Source of the DNA: Pedobacter sp. ASV28
GTDB lineage: Bacteria > Bacteroidota > Bacteroidia > Sphingobacteriales > Sphingobacteriaceae
NCBI RefSeq assembly: GCF_016428855.1
Contig: NZ_JAELTN010000012.1
Coordinates: forward strand, 40,985-104,984
Length of the DNA: 64,000 nucleotides
Direction of reading: 5' to 3'
The translations under genes were made by a program, and so were the position numbers. Below the pieces are notes generated by a model. The model worked only from the letters and a program-made list of their open reading frames with translations. It had not been told where the DNA came from and did no database searches. Shown piece by piece: positions 37,517 through 46,888 of the stretch. The first letter of the stretch is position 1. Each line of letters begins with the position of its first letter.

Positions 37517-37540
37517 GATAATGAGCTATAGCTCATTATC
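37517..37540. repeat. 24-bp perfect palindrome
   Basis: GATAATGAGCTA followed directly by its exact reverse complement TAGCTCATTATC. It can be a dimeric protein-binding site or a cruciform or hairpin. No coding sequence nearby uses it. Confidence 0.8.
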
Positions 37541-37688
37541 CGCTTGTCGATCTAAAATCCTGGCTCATCTACTTATTGGCTAGCGTCATCTACTTTTGTT
37601 CTTATAAGTGGAAAATACTGCCGAAATTTAACGACAGTTAATCCGGTCAAACTATTGGTCGGGTAATGAACTATCTAAATTATCGGAT

Positions 37689-37723
37689 AAAAGGATACTA
37701 ACTAAAGTATCCTTTTATTTTTT
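37689..37723 (+). terminator. Strong intrinsic terminator without an adjacent gene
   Basis: AAAAGGATACT / AGTATCCTTTT, 11 bp, 6-nt loop, then A and seven T. It is 318 bp beyond the nearest plus-strand stop codon, which suggests that an unannotated transcript ends here. Confidence 0.8.
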
Positions 37724-38096
37724 AGTTCAAAAAGACTTTAGCCAAAAAATGGTTGATTGAAAGATGTGGAATATGCTGGTTTTTGTTTCATCATTTAGAT
37801 TTACCACCTAAGAGACCTAAGGAGCTAGAGGGTTGAATTTTTGTAACTGTTCTTTTGTTTAGAAAATAAGCTGTTTTAGGTGGTTGAAAAATAGGAACAT
37901 GCTGTTTTATTTTTGCGACCTAAAAAACAGACATTGGGAAGACGTAGGCAATTGAACCTATGGGCAATGACCATTTTGCTTTTACTGAATTACGCTTTAT
38001 GAACAATAAAAAAGTATGGAACTTTATACTATCATTTCTGGTTTTTCTTTTTAAAGAAGGAATAAATAAAAATAAGCTAATTAAGAAACGGAGATT

Positions 38097-38843
38097 TTAA
38101 GATTTACTATAGCGACTTAATGTTTTTTTATGGATTAGATCAATTAAATTGTCTTTGTAGGCAATACCCATCGGTATTTTGATGTTGTTTGCCAAGACAA
38201 TTTCGTTACCGATAATTTCTGATAGAAAATCAAGGTTGATGATAAATTGACGGTGTACCCTCATAAAAATACTTTGTGGTAGCTGTTTTTCGATGTTCTT
38301 TAAATTAACAAGTGCCATATGTTGTCGTGTGTTTAACGTATGGAATCTAGAGAAATCGGCTAAACTTTCTATGTATAATACTTCGTTATAATTGATACGT
38401 ATATAGCCTTTAGTATCTTTGATAAAAAAGAAGTTCTCGTCTTTTTTATCCAGGTTATACTCCGCGTGATTTGATACATTTTTGAGATCGAGATACTCGA
38501 TGGCCTTTTCAGAGGCTTTAATGATCCTTTCTATAGATAAAGGTTTCACAATAAAATCTAAAGCATCTAAATTTATACTTTCTATGGCATATTCGGGAAA
38601 TGAGGTAACAAAAATGAAGATAGGTGGGTTTTTGATGGTCTTTAGCAGTTCGATTCCAGAAATATCGGGCATGTCTATGTCAGAAAAAACAATGTCTATT
38701 TGCTCTTTTGCCAATATCTTTAAAGCTTCAAAGGCATTTGCACAAATAGCCTTGATTGCCAAATTCCCAATCTTGCCGAGATAAACTTCTAATAAATCCC
38801 TTTCTATTTCATTATCATCAATAATTATGCAGCTATAACTCAT
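38097..38843 (-). CDS. LytTR-family response regulator
   Basis: 248 aa. Receiver domain ~1-120 (IIIDDNEIERDLLEVYLG; phospho-Asp in IVFSDIDMPDISGIELLK; Thr/Ser and Lys in FVTSFPEYA and DFIVKPLS). LytTR DNA-binding domain ~145-245 (FFIKDTKGYIRINYNEVLYI, FMRVHRQFIINLDFL). No LytS-type kinase next to it. It diverges from the ECF sigma gene across a 430-bp region and may regulate it. ATG start at 38843. Confidence 0.92.
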   Translation of the reverse strand: MSYSCIIIDDNEIERDLLEVYLGKIGNLAIKAICANAFEALKILAKEQIDIVFSDIDMPDISGIELLKTIKNPPIFIFVTSFPEYAIESINLDALDFIVKPLSIERIIKASEKAIEYLDLKNVSNHAEYNLDKKDENFFFIKDTKGYIRINYNEVLYIESLADFSRFHTLNTRQHMALVNLKNIEKQLPQSIFMRVHRQFIINLDFLSEIIGNEIVLANNIKIPMGIAYKDNLIDLIHKKTLSRYSKS

Positions 38844-39273
38844 TTCTGTTAAATATAGTGTATTTGTGTTAAAAATAAATAACCGATTTTATGGATATCT
38901 ATATAAGTAGGTTGTATAATAGAAATAATCCGCTAAATCCTATCATTTAATGAATATGAGCAAATCTTTGCTTTTAGTAAATGTTGTTTTTAAGTCTAAA
39001 CTAGAGATTTGTGAAGTTTAAGGTGTGTTAAACCTTTTAATATCAGTTTCTTGTTTTATTTTTTAGTAACTGTAGCTTTAGCCATGTAAAATTAATATAA
39101 CCTTTATGTGAAAATTAAGTTTGGGTGTTGATATTAGTTTGAAATTCCTATTTTAGGAGCCGTGAAATGAGATATTTTAGGTGCTCTGCTCTCATTTATA
39201 GGCTTTTTCGGTCTATGTCGGTTAATTTTATCTCTATTGTAATAGTTGAAGCTAAAAAAGATATTAATTAGGT
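38844..39273. other. Divergent intergenic region, LytTR regulator / ECF sigma
   Basis: 430 bp, A+T rich. It must contain both promoters. I see short inverted repeats (ATGAGA / TCTCAT around 39168-39212) but no copy of the TTTGTCACGAG element found downstream of the sigma gene, no RNA gene and no ORF. Confidence 0.5.
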
Positions 39274-39873
39274 GTGAACTTTAGTAACTTAAGTCATCAG
39301 GAAATTTTAGAACACCTTCTAAATGGAGATGAGAATGCTTTTGACCAACTTTTTACACATTTTTATCCTGGCTTGTTGCGTTATGCCAAATCTTTGCTTC
39401 CTTATCCCACCGATGCAGCCGAAGATATTGTTTCTGATGTGTTTTGCTCTTTGTGGGTAAATCGTGAAAAAATAGTAGTTAGAGATTCAATAGCATCTTA
39501 TTTATATAGAGCGGTTAAAAATAGAATCATTAATTCTTATAAGAAAAGTAAGCTAAATGTAATTGACGTGGCAGATTCTGTAAATGAGATCGTAGGAAAA
39601 AAGCATGAATTGCCTGATCAGTTGATGTCTTTTAAAGAGTTTAACGAACGTATCAGTTATTTGATCAATAGGCTACCGGAAAAAACAAGACTGGTATTTT
39701 TAATGAGTAGGGAGGAGGGCCTTACTTATGAACAGATAGCCGAAGTGATGGAGGTGAGCATTAACACGATTAAAACTCATATGTTTAGGGCCATCCGTTT
39801 TCTAAAAGAAGCCTTTAATGCCAATGATTATATTCATTTGCTCATTATTGGCATCATTTCCGCCCTGTCTTAA
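39274..39873 (+). CDS. ECF-type RNA polymerase sigma factor (GTG start)
   Basis: 199 aa. Sigma region 2 (NAFDQLFTHFYPGLLRYAKS, EDIVSDVFCSLWVNREK) and region 4 (RLPEKTRLVFLMSREEGLTY, then EVSINTIKTHMFRAIRFLKE). The start is GTG at 39274: a TAG stop lies immediately upstream in frame and no ATG fits the conserved N-terminus. It belongs to the Bacteroidota ECF group that works with FecR-like anti-sigma factors and SusC receptors carrying an STN domain; both genes follow. Two putative target promoters are at 39888-39921 and 42161-42194. Confidence 0.93.
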   Translation: MNFSNLSHQEILEHLLNGDENAFDQLFTHFYPGLLRYAKSLLPYPTDAAEDIVSDVFCSLWVNREKIVVRDSIASYLYRAVKNRIINSYKKSKLNVIDVADSVNEIVGKKHELPDQLMSFKEFNERISYLINRLPEKTRLVFLMSREEGLTYEQIAEVMEVSINTIKTHMFRAIRFLKEAFNANDYIHLLIIGIISALS

Positions 39874-39887
39874 ATTTTTTTTCAGTT

Positions 39888-39921
39888 TTTGTCACGAGAT
39901 GCTTCCCTGTAATTGTCTTCT
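39888..39921 (+). promoter_or_regulatory. Putative ECF sigma-dependent promoter, copy 1
   Basis: TTTGTCACGAG, 12 nt, AATTGTCTTCT, beginning 15 nt after the sigma gene stop and ~100 nt before the beta-helix gene ATG. Matches copy 2 (42161-42194) in both blocks with identical spacing. Confidence 0.6.
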
Positions 39922-40020
39922 ACCTAAATGCTTAAGTAGAAACATAAAAACAAAAGACTTTTGATAAGCTTAAAGCTTAAGTGTTTTAAAGAACCAAAAC
40001 TAAACACTAAAACTAAAAAC

Positions 40021-42066
40021 ATGAAGAAAATTTACTTACTGTTACTTTTCGTTATTACTACATCTGTAGGGTTAAGGGGCCAAATAAGGTATGTTGTTGA
40101 AGGAGGTGCCGGACTAAAAGATGGAAGCTCATGGGTAAATGCCTCTGATGATCTGCAGGCTGTTATTAATAATGCTGCCGTTGGCGATCAGGTATGGGTA
40201 GCCAAGGGAACGTATAAACCAACGCAAAACCTCACTGGGTCTGATAATATGGACAAATCTTTTATCCTTAAAACAGGTGTGAAGATATATGGAGGCTTTG
40301 CCGGAGGAGAGCTCACCACTTATGATTTAAATACCAGAAATTTCATAACCAATGAAACCATATTAAGTGGTGATTTTGGAGGAGGTGTGAATGCTCATCA
40401 TGTAGTGGTAAATACCAATACCATAAGTGACGTAGTGCTAGATGGCTTGACCATTACGGGAGGCAACGCTAATGGAACAGGTTCCGTTACGCCAGGCACA
40501 TTTGCTATAGGAAGAAATTTTGGAGCTGGTATTTTTATTAATACCAGTGGCAGTGTTGATTTTAAAAATCTGATTATCCGTAATAACTCATCTACATCAA
40601 CTGGAGGAGGTGTTTACTTTAGTATTCCTACTGGAGCCGCTTCAATAACTAATTTTATAGCAGTTAAATTTATCGAAAATACGGGTACAAGGGGCGGGGC
40701 ATTATATCTGGTGGCAGGAACTTCAACTACACCTGCTATTGTAAATATCACTGATGGCGTTTTTTTTAATAATGTAGGAACCACTGGTGGAGCTTTGTCT
40801 ATTCTTCGTTGCCAAACAAATATTACAAGTACGACTTTTGAAAATAATACAGGCTCCAGTGGTGGAGCAGTAAACATTGAGGCGGGAATTACTCGTGTCA
40901 ACTCCTCAAAATTCTCTAATAATACTTCATCTACTTCGGGTGGAGCCATAAATCTATATTCAGGTACAGTTTATCTAAGTAATAGTATTTTGCATCACAA
41001 CCAAGCAACAACAGGATCAGGTATCATTGCTGGTAATACTGGCTCCGGGGGAAACTTATATGCTACCAATAATACCTTTTATGGAAATAAGGCGACCAAT
41101 TCCAGCAGTGCATTTGCCATCGCAATCACCAATAGCAGCTTAATCAATGTAAAACTCTATAACAACATATTTAGGGGAAATATATTTGATGCGAATAATA
41201 CACAACAACTTTCAGATATTAGCAGGGTAACCAGTACAAACCAAGATATACAGCATAATTTATTGGAAACTGAGATTTTGGCTTCGGGTAACAGAACTGT
41301 AGCGAATAACTACATCTATGATTCTTCAAGGCGGTTATTTGCCAGTATTATCGAAACCGATGTAAATTTTCTAACCTTGGTAGAAGGTCAGGCCACCGAA
41401 AAAGGCAATAATGCTTTAGCTATCGATGCGGGAATATTAACTGGCCTAGATTTGGCGGGAAGCATTCGTTTACAACATGGTAACATCGATCTGGGCGCTT
41501 ATGAATATCAAGGTGTATTGCCAGTACATTTCGATTATTTCAAGGTAACAAAGAATGGAAATGGTGCAGTTCTAAATTGGAGAACACTTTCCGAGACCAA
41601 TAGCAGCCACTTTATTATAGAACGTGGTTCTTCGTATGCTAACCTTAAGATGTTAATAAGGAAAGAAGCTAATGGTACCACTTCTTTACCTATTAATTAT
41701 AGCTATACTGATCAAAGTCCTTTGGTGGGTACCAATTATTATAGGCTGGTACAATATGATATCAATGGAACTCGTGAGGTATTGGGAGAGCAGGTACTAA
41801 CTTTTTCTTTGGAAAAATCAAAAAATTCTATGTATCCTAATCCGGCAAAAGGAAAGGTGCTGATTAAATTAATAGACTTACAGAGATTGGTAACAATAGA
41901 CCTTATATCACTTACAGGACAATCGCTTCTTTCTAAGGAGTATGGTATTTCGGCAAGTGGAGAAATAACAATAGATTTATCAGGAGTACCAGCAGGATCG
42001 TATATATTATGGATCAACAAAGGGAAAATCAATAGCGACAAGAAAAAGTTACTAGTAGTCCAATAA
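40021..42066 (+). CDS. Secreted right-handed beta-helix protein with T9SS sorting domain
   Basis: 681 aa from ATG 40021. The frame is open to a TTG at 39961, but only the ATG gives a proper signal peptide (MKKIYLLLLFVITTSVGLRG). Polymorphic-outer-membrane/beta-helix repeats run ~25-500 (SGSVDFKNLIIRNNSSTSTG, NNTGSSGGAVNI, NNTSSTSGGAINLYSG). A fibronectin-like module follows (LPVHFDYFKVTKNGNGAVLN), then a T9SS type A C-terminal domain (MYPNPAKGKVLI, GSYILWI). It stands between the ECF sigma and FecR genes, behind a putative ECF promoter. May be a polysaccharide-binding or lyase-like surface protein; no catalytic residues assigned. Confidence 0.82.
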   Translation: MKKIYLLLLFVITTSVGLRGQIRYVVEGGAGLKDGSSWVNASDDLQAVINNAAVGDQVWVAKGTYKPTQNLTGSDNMDKSFILKTGVKIYGGFAGGELTTYDLNTRNFITNETILSGDFGGGVNAHHVVVNTNTISDVVLDGLTITGGNANGTGSVTPGTFAIGRNFGAGIFINTSGSVDFKNLIIRNNSSTSTGGGVYFSIPTGAASITNFIAVKFIENTGTRGGALYLVAGTSTTPAIVNITDGVFFNNVGTTGGALSILRCQTNITSTTFENNTGSSGGAVNIEAGITRVNSSKFSNNTSSTSGGAINLYSGTVYLSNSILHHNQATTGSGIIAGNTGSGGNLYATNNTFYGNKATNSSSAFAIAITNSSLINVKLYNNIFRGNIFDANNTQQLSDISRVTSTNQDIQHNLLETEILASGNRTVANNYIYDSSRRLFASIIETDVNFLTLVEGQATEKGNNALAIDAGILTGLDLAGSIRLQHGNIDLGAYEYQGVLPVHFDYFKVTKNGNGAVLNWRTLSETNSSHFIIERGSSYANLKMLIRKEANGTTSLPINYSYTDQSPLVGTNYYRLVQYDINGTREVLGEQVLTFSLEKSKNSMYPNPAKGKVLIKLIDLQRLVTIDLISLTGQSLLSKEYGISASGEITIDLSGVPAGSYILWINKGKINSDKKKLLVVQ

Positions 42067-42075
42067 ATATCGGTT

Positions 42076-42103
42076 GGGAAAGTAGTTGAAAAGCTGCTTT
42101 CCC
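42076..42103 (+). terminator. Hairpin terminator after the beta-helix gene
   Basis: GGGAAAGTAG / CTGCTTTCCC, 10-bp stem with one G-T pair and an 8-nt loop, followed by TTAATT. The short T-tract makes it moderate. Confidence 0.55.
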
Positions 42104-42160
42104 TTAATTACAGCGCCAACTTTAGATGAAATGCTTAGCAAACAAAAAAATATTTTAAAA

Positions 42161-42194
42161 TTTGTCACGAGTTGATGAACAAAAATTGTCTTTT
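42161..42194 (+). promoter_or_regulatory. Putative ECF sigma-dependent promoter, copy 2
   Basis: TTTGTCACGAG, 12 nt, AATTGTCTTTT, 37 nt before the fecR start codon. Same blocks and spacing as copy 1. Probably drives the FecR-SusC-SusD-peptidase operon. Confidence 0.65.
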
Positions 42195-42230
42195 CTTTTA
42201 TAGGGCATGCGTTAAAGATTAAAAACTTAA

Positions 42231-43214
42231 ATGGAAGTACAAGATATACATTTATTAATGGTTGATTACTTTGCTGGCAGGGCGGGGAAGCAAGATACTG
42301 AGAGGCTAATGAGCTGGGTAAGTCTTTCGGCAGAAAATGGGCAGGAGTTTGCTAGAATGAAGGCAATTTGGGAAGCGTCTGCTGACCCGATGGAAGCTCA
42401 TGAAGTGGCAAAAGCTTTGACCAAAACAAAATATAAGATAGCAGTATTGGAAGAAGAAGTCCTTAGTTCGGATGGCTATAGTTTAAAACCTCTATTTAAA
42501 TGGGCCAGAAACATTGCGGCTATTTTAGTGCTGGGTTTTTCTAGCTACCTAATTTATCATCAGCTCACCAAAGAAGTGTATATCACTAAAACCACTGGAG
42601 ATCACATAGACTCCTTGCTTTTGGCCGACGGTTCTAAGATATATTTGGCTGCTAATACTAGATTTTCATATCCTACTAAAATGAAGGAGAAAATAAGACA
42701 GGTTAGCTTGTTAAATGGTGAAGCATTTTTTAAAATAGCCAAAGATGCGTCACGCCCATTTACGGTAGTGCTCAACAATTCCAAGGTCACGGTGCTAGGT
42801 ACCTCATTTAATATTCGTAATACCCCACGTTCGGTCGATTTAAGCGTTAACTCTGGAAAGGTCGCTTTTGAGGCGATCTCTGGTAACGATAAAGCCATAT
42901 TGACTGCTGGAATGGGGTTAAATTATAACATCAGCAGTAATAACATTATTCGCTTCTCTAGCGTAAATCATAATAATGCGTATTGGTTAAATAAAGAACT
43001 GGTATTTGTGAATGCATCGCTGGAGCAGGTTTTCGAAAGCCTCGAAAACTGTTATGGCATAAATATAAAAGTAAAGGATACGATCAAAACCAGACATAAA
43101 TTTAATGCAGAGTTCAAGAATACCAGTATAGAAGAAGTACTGGAAGTATTAAAGGCTACTTATCCAATTAGATTTAAGTTAAAAGAAAAGGAAATTATAG
43201 TTAATCATAAATAG
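42231..43214 (+). CDS. FecR-family anti-sigma factor
   Basis: 327 aa. Cytoplasmic N-terminal ~85 residues (sigma-binding), one transmembrane helix ~91-110 (NIAAILVLGFSSYLIYHQL), a periplasmic FecR domain (VYITKTTGDHIDSLLLADGS, VSLLNGEAFFKIAKDASRPF, VTVLGTSFNIRN) and a C-terminal DUF4974-type domain (LEQVFESLENCYGINIKVKD). Holds the ECF sigma factor inactive until the STN domain of the partner SusC signals substrate. First gene of the SusCD operon. Confidence 0.93.
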   Translation: MEVQDIHLLMVDYFAGRAGKQDTERLMSWVSLSAENGQEFARMKAIWEASADPMEAHEVAKALTKTKYKIAVLEEEVLSSDGYSLKPLFKWARNIAAILVLGFSSYLIYHQLTKEVYITKTTGDHIDSLLLADGSKIYLAANTRFSYPTKMKEKIRQVSLLNGEAFFKIAKDASRPFTVVLNNSKVTVLGTSFNIRNTPRSVDLSVNSGKVAFEAISGNDKAILTAGMGLNYNISSNNIIRFSSVNHNNAYWLNKELVFVNASLEQVFESLENCYGINIKVKDTIKTRHKFNAEFKNTSIEEVLEVLKATYPIRFKLKEKEIIVNHK

Positions 43215-43270
43215 TAAACCTACTATAACTGAAATAAACACAGACTAAACACAAACTACAAGCTATTAAA

Positions 43271-46200
43271 ATGAGTAAAAACTACATTAGGAAAATGCAG
43301 TTTACTAGATGGCTATTGCCATTATTTTTCCCCTTTATTTTGCTCCATCAGGTGCAAGCTCATCAGGGAATAGTAACCGCACAACAAAGTAAGGGAGAAA
43401 AACTAGAGCTGGTCTTGAACAAGTTGAAGAAAAAATACAATAAAACATTTGTATTTGATGCTTTTGCTGTAAACATTAATAAAATTGTTGAAATTAATGA
43501 TACTGGACGTTTAGAAGATATACTTAATCAATTGGCCGCCGAAGGTATTGGTTATAAGATTGTGGGCGATAGGGTAATTCTAAACAAAATAGAGGAAAAA
43601 AAGTCTGTTTTTAAACAACATGTAGTCACCGGCAGGGTATTGTCTGATAATGGTGGAATGGTGGATGGTACGCCAGGCGTTTCTGTAAGGGAAAAAGGTA
43701 CACAAAATTATACGGTAACAAGTGAAAAGGGTGATTTTAAGATTACCGTAAAAGACAATGCGATACTTGTTTTTGCCATGATGGGCTTTAAGACTACAGA
43801 AGTTCTGGTAGGGGAAAAAAACAATATCACAGTTACCCTGGAAGCTGAAATTAGCAATCTTTCTGAAGTAGTGGTAAACGGTTATCAAAACATAGAACGT
43901 AAACTTTATACGGGAGCGGCTACAAATATCAAAGGATCTGAAGTTAAACAGGAGGGAATTACCGACATCAGCCGTATGTTAGAAGGAAAAGTACCTGGTT
44001 TAAGTATACAGAACGTTTCGGGTACCTACGGCTCTGCTCCTAAAATAAGGGTGAGGGGCGTAACCTCTATTTCTGGAGAAAATAAGCCATTATGGGTAAT
44101 TGATGGGATTATACTAGAAGACATTGTAAATGTAACCAACGATCAATTGGCTAGCGGTAATGCCCTTACTCTGTTGGGTTCTTCGGTTGCAGGGATCAAT
44201 ACAGAAGATATAGAAAGCATTACCATATTGCAAGATGCATCGGCCACAGCGCTATATGGAGCTAGGGCAATGAATGGAGTAATTGTGGTCAAAACAAAAA
44301 AGGGAAAGGTTGGAAAACCTTCCATTTCTATCAATAGTAATTTTTCAACCTATTTAAAACCAAATTACGACTCTTTTGATATGCTGAACTCAAGAGAGCA
44401 AATGACCATTTACCAGAATATGTACGATAAGTATTATCTGGATTATGGTTCTTCTGTGAACAGGAGAATTGGAGGGGTTTTTACCAAAATGGCCAAGTTG
44501 ATTAGTACGCCAGATGCCAATGGTAATTTTGCCTTGGAAAATACACCGGAAGGAAGGGCTGCTTTTTTGCAGCGCTATGCGCAAGCCAATACCGATTGGT
44601 TTGATGTGCTCTTCAGGAACTCGCTTTTACAGCAACATAATATTGTACTGCAGTCTGGAACGGAAAATGCAACCAACTATTTATCCCTAGGTTTTACCAA
44701 AGATAGTGGTTGGACCATTGGCGATAATTATAAATTGTACAATGCCAATAATAGGTCTACTTTCAATCTTTCAAATAAAATTTCGGTAGACGTAACCGTA
44801 AATGGTTCGTTACGTAGGCAAAGAAGCCCTGGTACCGTAAATAGGATTACCAATCTGGTACTAGGAGCCTATTCCAGAAGTTTTGATATCAATCCATTCA
44901 GTTATGCATTAAGTACCAGTAGAACCATTACCCCTTATGACGAGAATGGAAATTTGGAGTTTTTTACCAAAGATTATGCTCCATTTAATATCCTACATGA
45001 ACTGGAAAATAATTTTATTGATATTAATCTACTTGATGTGAGTACTAGGGGCGAATTGACCTATAAGATTTCTAAAGCTTTTGAATATAAGGTGCTTGGA
45101 GCGGCCAGATATGTAAAAACCGTAAGAGAACATCAGATTAGGGACAATGCAAATGCTGCTGAAGCCTACCGTGCCGATTATAACGGAACCATTCGTGGGG
45201 CAAACCCTCTGCTATATAGAGATCCAGATAATCCAGAGGAAGTTGAAAAGAGTACTGTATTGCCTCAAGGAGGTCTTTACAATCGTACGGACGATTATTT
45301 GGTAAATTATAATGCAAGGCACCAGGTAAACTTTAATAAAACGTTCAGCAATAGGCATATTGTAAATGTGATTCTTGGTCAGGAAATCAAGTATACCGAC
45401 AGAAAAAATTCCTACAGTAATGGCTATGGTTATCAGTATGACAAGGGCGGCATCCCTTTTATAGACTACAGATTGATCAAGAAAAACCTGGAATCAAATG
45501 ATTATTACTATGGCATGAGCATTGACTTGGATAGATATGTAGCTTTCTATTCCAGTTTAACCTATTCATATAAAGGGAAATACATTTTCAATGGCTCAGG
45601 GAGGTATGACGGATCCAATCGAATGGGAGCATCTAAAACTGCTCGTTGGTTGCCCACTTGGACAGCTAGTGCGGCATGGAATGTAGATGAGGAAGACTTT
45701 ATGAAAAGAATATCTAGTATAGACTTCCTGAAGTTGAGGGCATCATATGGACTAACAGCTAGCATAGGTAATGCCAGAAATTCGGTAGTGAGATTGGGCT
45801 ATACCAACGTACCAAGACGATATGCGGATGTAGAATCTAGTATTTTTATTGCAGGCCTGGAAAATTCAGAACTTACTTGGGAAAAACAGCATGAGGCTAA
45901 TGTAGGTTTTGATATGGGGCTGTTTAAAAACAAGCTTACACTAACTCTTGATTTTTATAACCGCAATTCTTTTGACCTGATCAGTTCGGTACAAACTTCG
46001 GGTATAGGTGGCGAGAGCAGTAAGCAGGCCAACTATGCAGATTTAAAATCGCATGGTGTAGCTGCAGCCATTGGTACCGAGGTACTAAAACATAATAATC
46101 TTAATTGGTCGCTAAATGTATCATTTGCCTATAACACCAATAAAATTGTGAACATGCAATACCGGCCACGTATTATAGATTTGGTAAGGCCAGAGGGTGG

Positions 46201-46876
46201 TCCACAAAATGGTTATCCTGTAAACGGCCTATATTCTATTGTATTTAATGGCCTAAATCATGAAACGGGTTTACCCTATTTTGTAGGTACTGATGGAAAT
46301 ACTACCTTAAACGTTAATCCACAAAGCTTAACTACCGCTTACTTGAAATATGAAGGTAATGCAGAGCCTACCATTACTGGGGGGCTTTCAAATAGCTTTA
46401 CGTACAAGAACTTTTCGCTGGCTTTTTTAATTTCTTATCAGGCGGGAAATAAAATAAGACTGAATAGTGCATATAGTCAGGGATATAATGATTTCAGTGC
46501 CATGCCACGAGAATTTCTAAATAGTTGGCAAATGCCTGGAGACGAACGCTATACCAATGTGCCTGTAATTGTAGATGATAGGCTGGCCAATACCATATCT
46601 GGCTATCCTTATTCGAGCTATAATTATGCCGATATAAGAACGGTAAGAGGCGATTTTGTACGCCTTAAAAATATCTCATTACAATATAGGTTAAGTGAGA
46701 AAGTGGCTAAAAATTTGGGTGTTAAAAGCCTTTCGCTTGGTCTTAACTCCACCAATTTATGGTTAATCTATGCTGATAAGCGATTAAATGGGCAAGATCC
46801 CGAATTTTATAATTCAGGTGGTGTGGCCTCTCCATTGGCAAAACAATTTACATTTTCATTTAAGGTTAGTATTTAA
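43271..46876 (+). CDS. SusC/RagA-family TonB-linked outer-membrane protein with STN domain
   Basis: 1201 aa. Signal peptide to ~31, STN (secretin/TonB N-terminal) domain ~40-105 (LELVLNKLKKKYNKTFVFDA, then LEDILNQLAAEGIGYKIVGD), CarboxypepD-like domain ~117-200 (VTGRVLSDNGGMVDG...), plug domain with the SusC signature (ISRMLEGKVPGLSIQNVSG, KIRVRGVTSISGENKPLWVI, ITILQDASATALYGARAMNG), and a barrel to FTFSFKVSI. The STN domain fits regulation through the neighbouring FecR/ECF pair. Imports a substrate captured by the SusD lipoprotein encoded next; peptidase neighbours suggest peptides rather than glycans. Confidence 0.95.
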   Translation: MSKNYIRKMQFTRWLLPLFFPFILLHQVQAHQGIVTAQQSKGEKLELVLNKLKKKYNKTFVFDAFAVNINKIVEINDTGRLEDILNQLAAEGIGYKIVGDRVILNKIEEKKSVFKQHVVTGRVLSDNGGMVDGTPGVSVREKGTQNYTVTSEKGDFKITVKDNAILVFAMMGFKTTEVLVGEKNNITVTLEAEISNLSEVVVNGYQNIERKLYTGAATNIKGSEVKQEGITDISRMLEGKVPGLSIQNVSGTYGSAPKIRVRGVTSISGENKPLWVIDGIILEDIVNVTNDQLASGNALTLLGSSVAGINTEDIESITILQDASATALYGARAMNGVIVVKTKKGKVGKPSISINSNFSTYLKPNYDSFDMLNSREQMTIYQNMYDKYYLDYGSSVNRRIGGVFTKMAKLISTPDANGNFALENTPEGRAAFLQRYAQANTDWFDVLFRNSLLQQHNIVLQSGTENATNYLSLGFTKDSGWTIGDNYKLYNANNRSTFNLSNKISVDVTVNGSLRRQRSPGTVNRITNLVLGAYSRSFDINPFSYALSTSRTITPYDENGNLEFFTKDYAPFNILHELENNFIDINLLDVSTRGELTYKISKAFEYKVLGAARYVKTVREHQIRDNANAAEAYRADYNGTIRGANPLLYRDPDNPEEVEKSTVLPQGGLYNRTDDYLVNYNARHQVNFNKTFSNRHIVNVILGQEIKYTDRKNSYSNGYGYQYDKGGIPFIDYRLIKKNLESNDYYYGMSIDLDRYVAFYSSLTYSYKGKYIFNGSGRYDGSNRMGASKTARWLPTWTASAAWNVDEEDFMKRISSIDFLKLRASYGLTASIGNARNSVVRLGYTNVPRRYADVESSIFIAGLENSELTWEKQHEANVGFDMGLFKNKLTLTLDFYNRNSFDLISSVQTSGIGGESSKQANYADLKSHGVAAAIGTEVLKHNNLNWSLNVSFAYNTNKIVNMQYRPRIIDLVRPEGGPQNGYPVNGLYSIVFNGLNHETGLPYFVGTDGNTTLNVNPQSLTTAYLKYEGNAEPTITGGLSNSFTYKNFSLAFLISYQAGNKIRLNSAYSQGYNDFSAMPREFLNSWQMPGDERYTNVPVIVDDRLANTISGYPYSSYNYADIRTVRGDFVRLKNISLQYRLSEKVAKNLGVKSLSLGLNSTNLWLIYADKRLNGQDPEFYNSGGVASPLAKQFTFSFKVSI

Positions 46877-46888
46877 TTTATATATATA

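Larger units (their letters stand above)
37372..38096. other. Gene-poor region rich in inverted repeats
   Basis: 725 bp with no convincing gene. It holds the hairpin element (37431-37478), a 24-bp perfect palindrome (37517-37540), a strong terminator (37689-37723) and long-range arms ACCACCTAA / TTAGGTGGT (37803-37811 and 37876-37884). Between palindrome and terminator there are two imperfect copies of CATCTACTT ~25 nt apart. A small RNA ending at the terminator is possible. Confidence 0.5.

Noticed and set aside
37999..38100. 33-codon ORF (MNNKKVWNFILSFLVFLF...)
   Set aside because: Very short, overlaps the end of the LytTR gene on the other strand, composition follows local A+T richness.
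32156..38843. Two-component pair of the TPR histidine kinase with the LytTR regulator
   Set aside because: The genes are 3.6 kb apart on opposite strands, and LytTR regulators normally pair with LytS/YehU-type kinases, not HisKA kinases.
39961..40020. TTG start giving 20 extra residues for the beta-helix protein
   Set aside because: These residues are charged and would precede the signal peptide; ATG 40021 gives a standard signal peptide.
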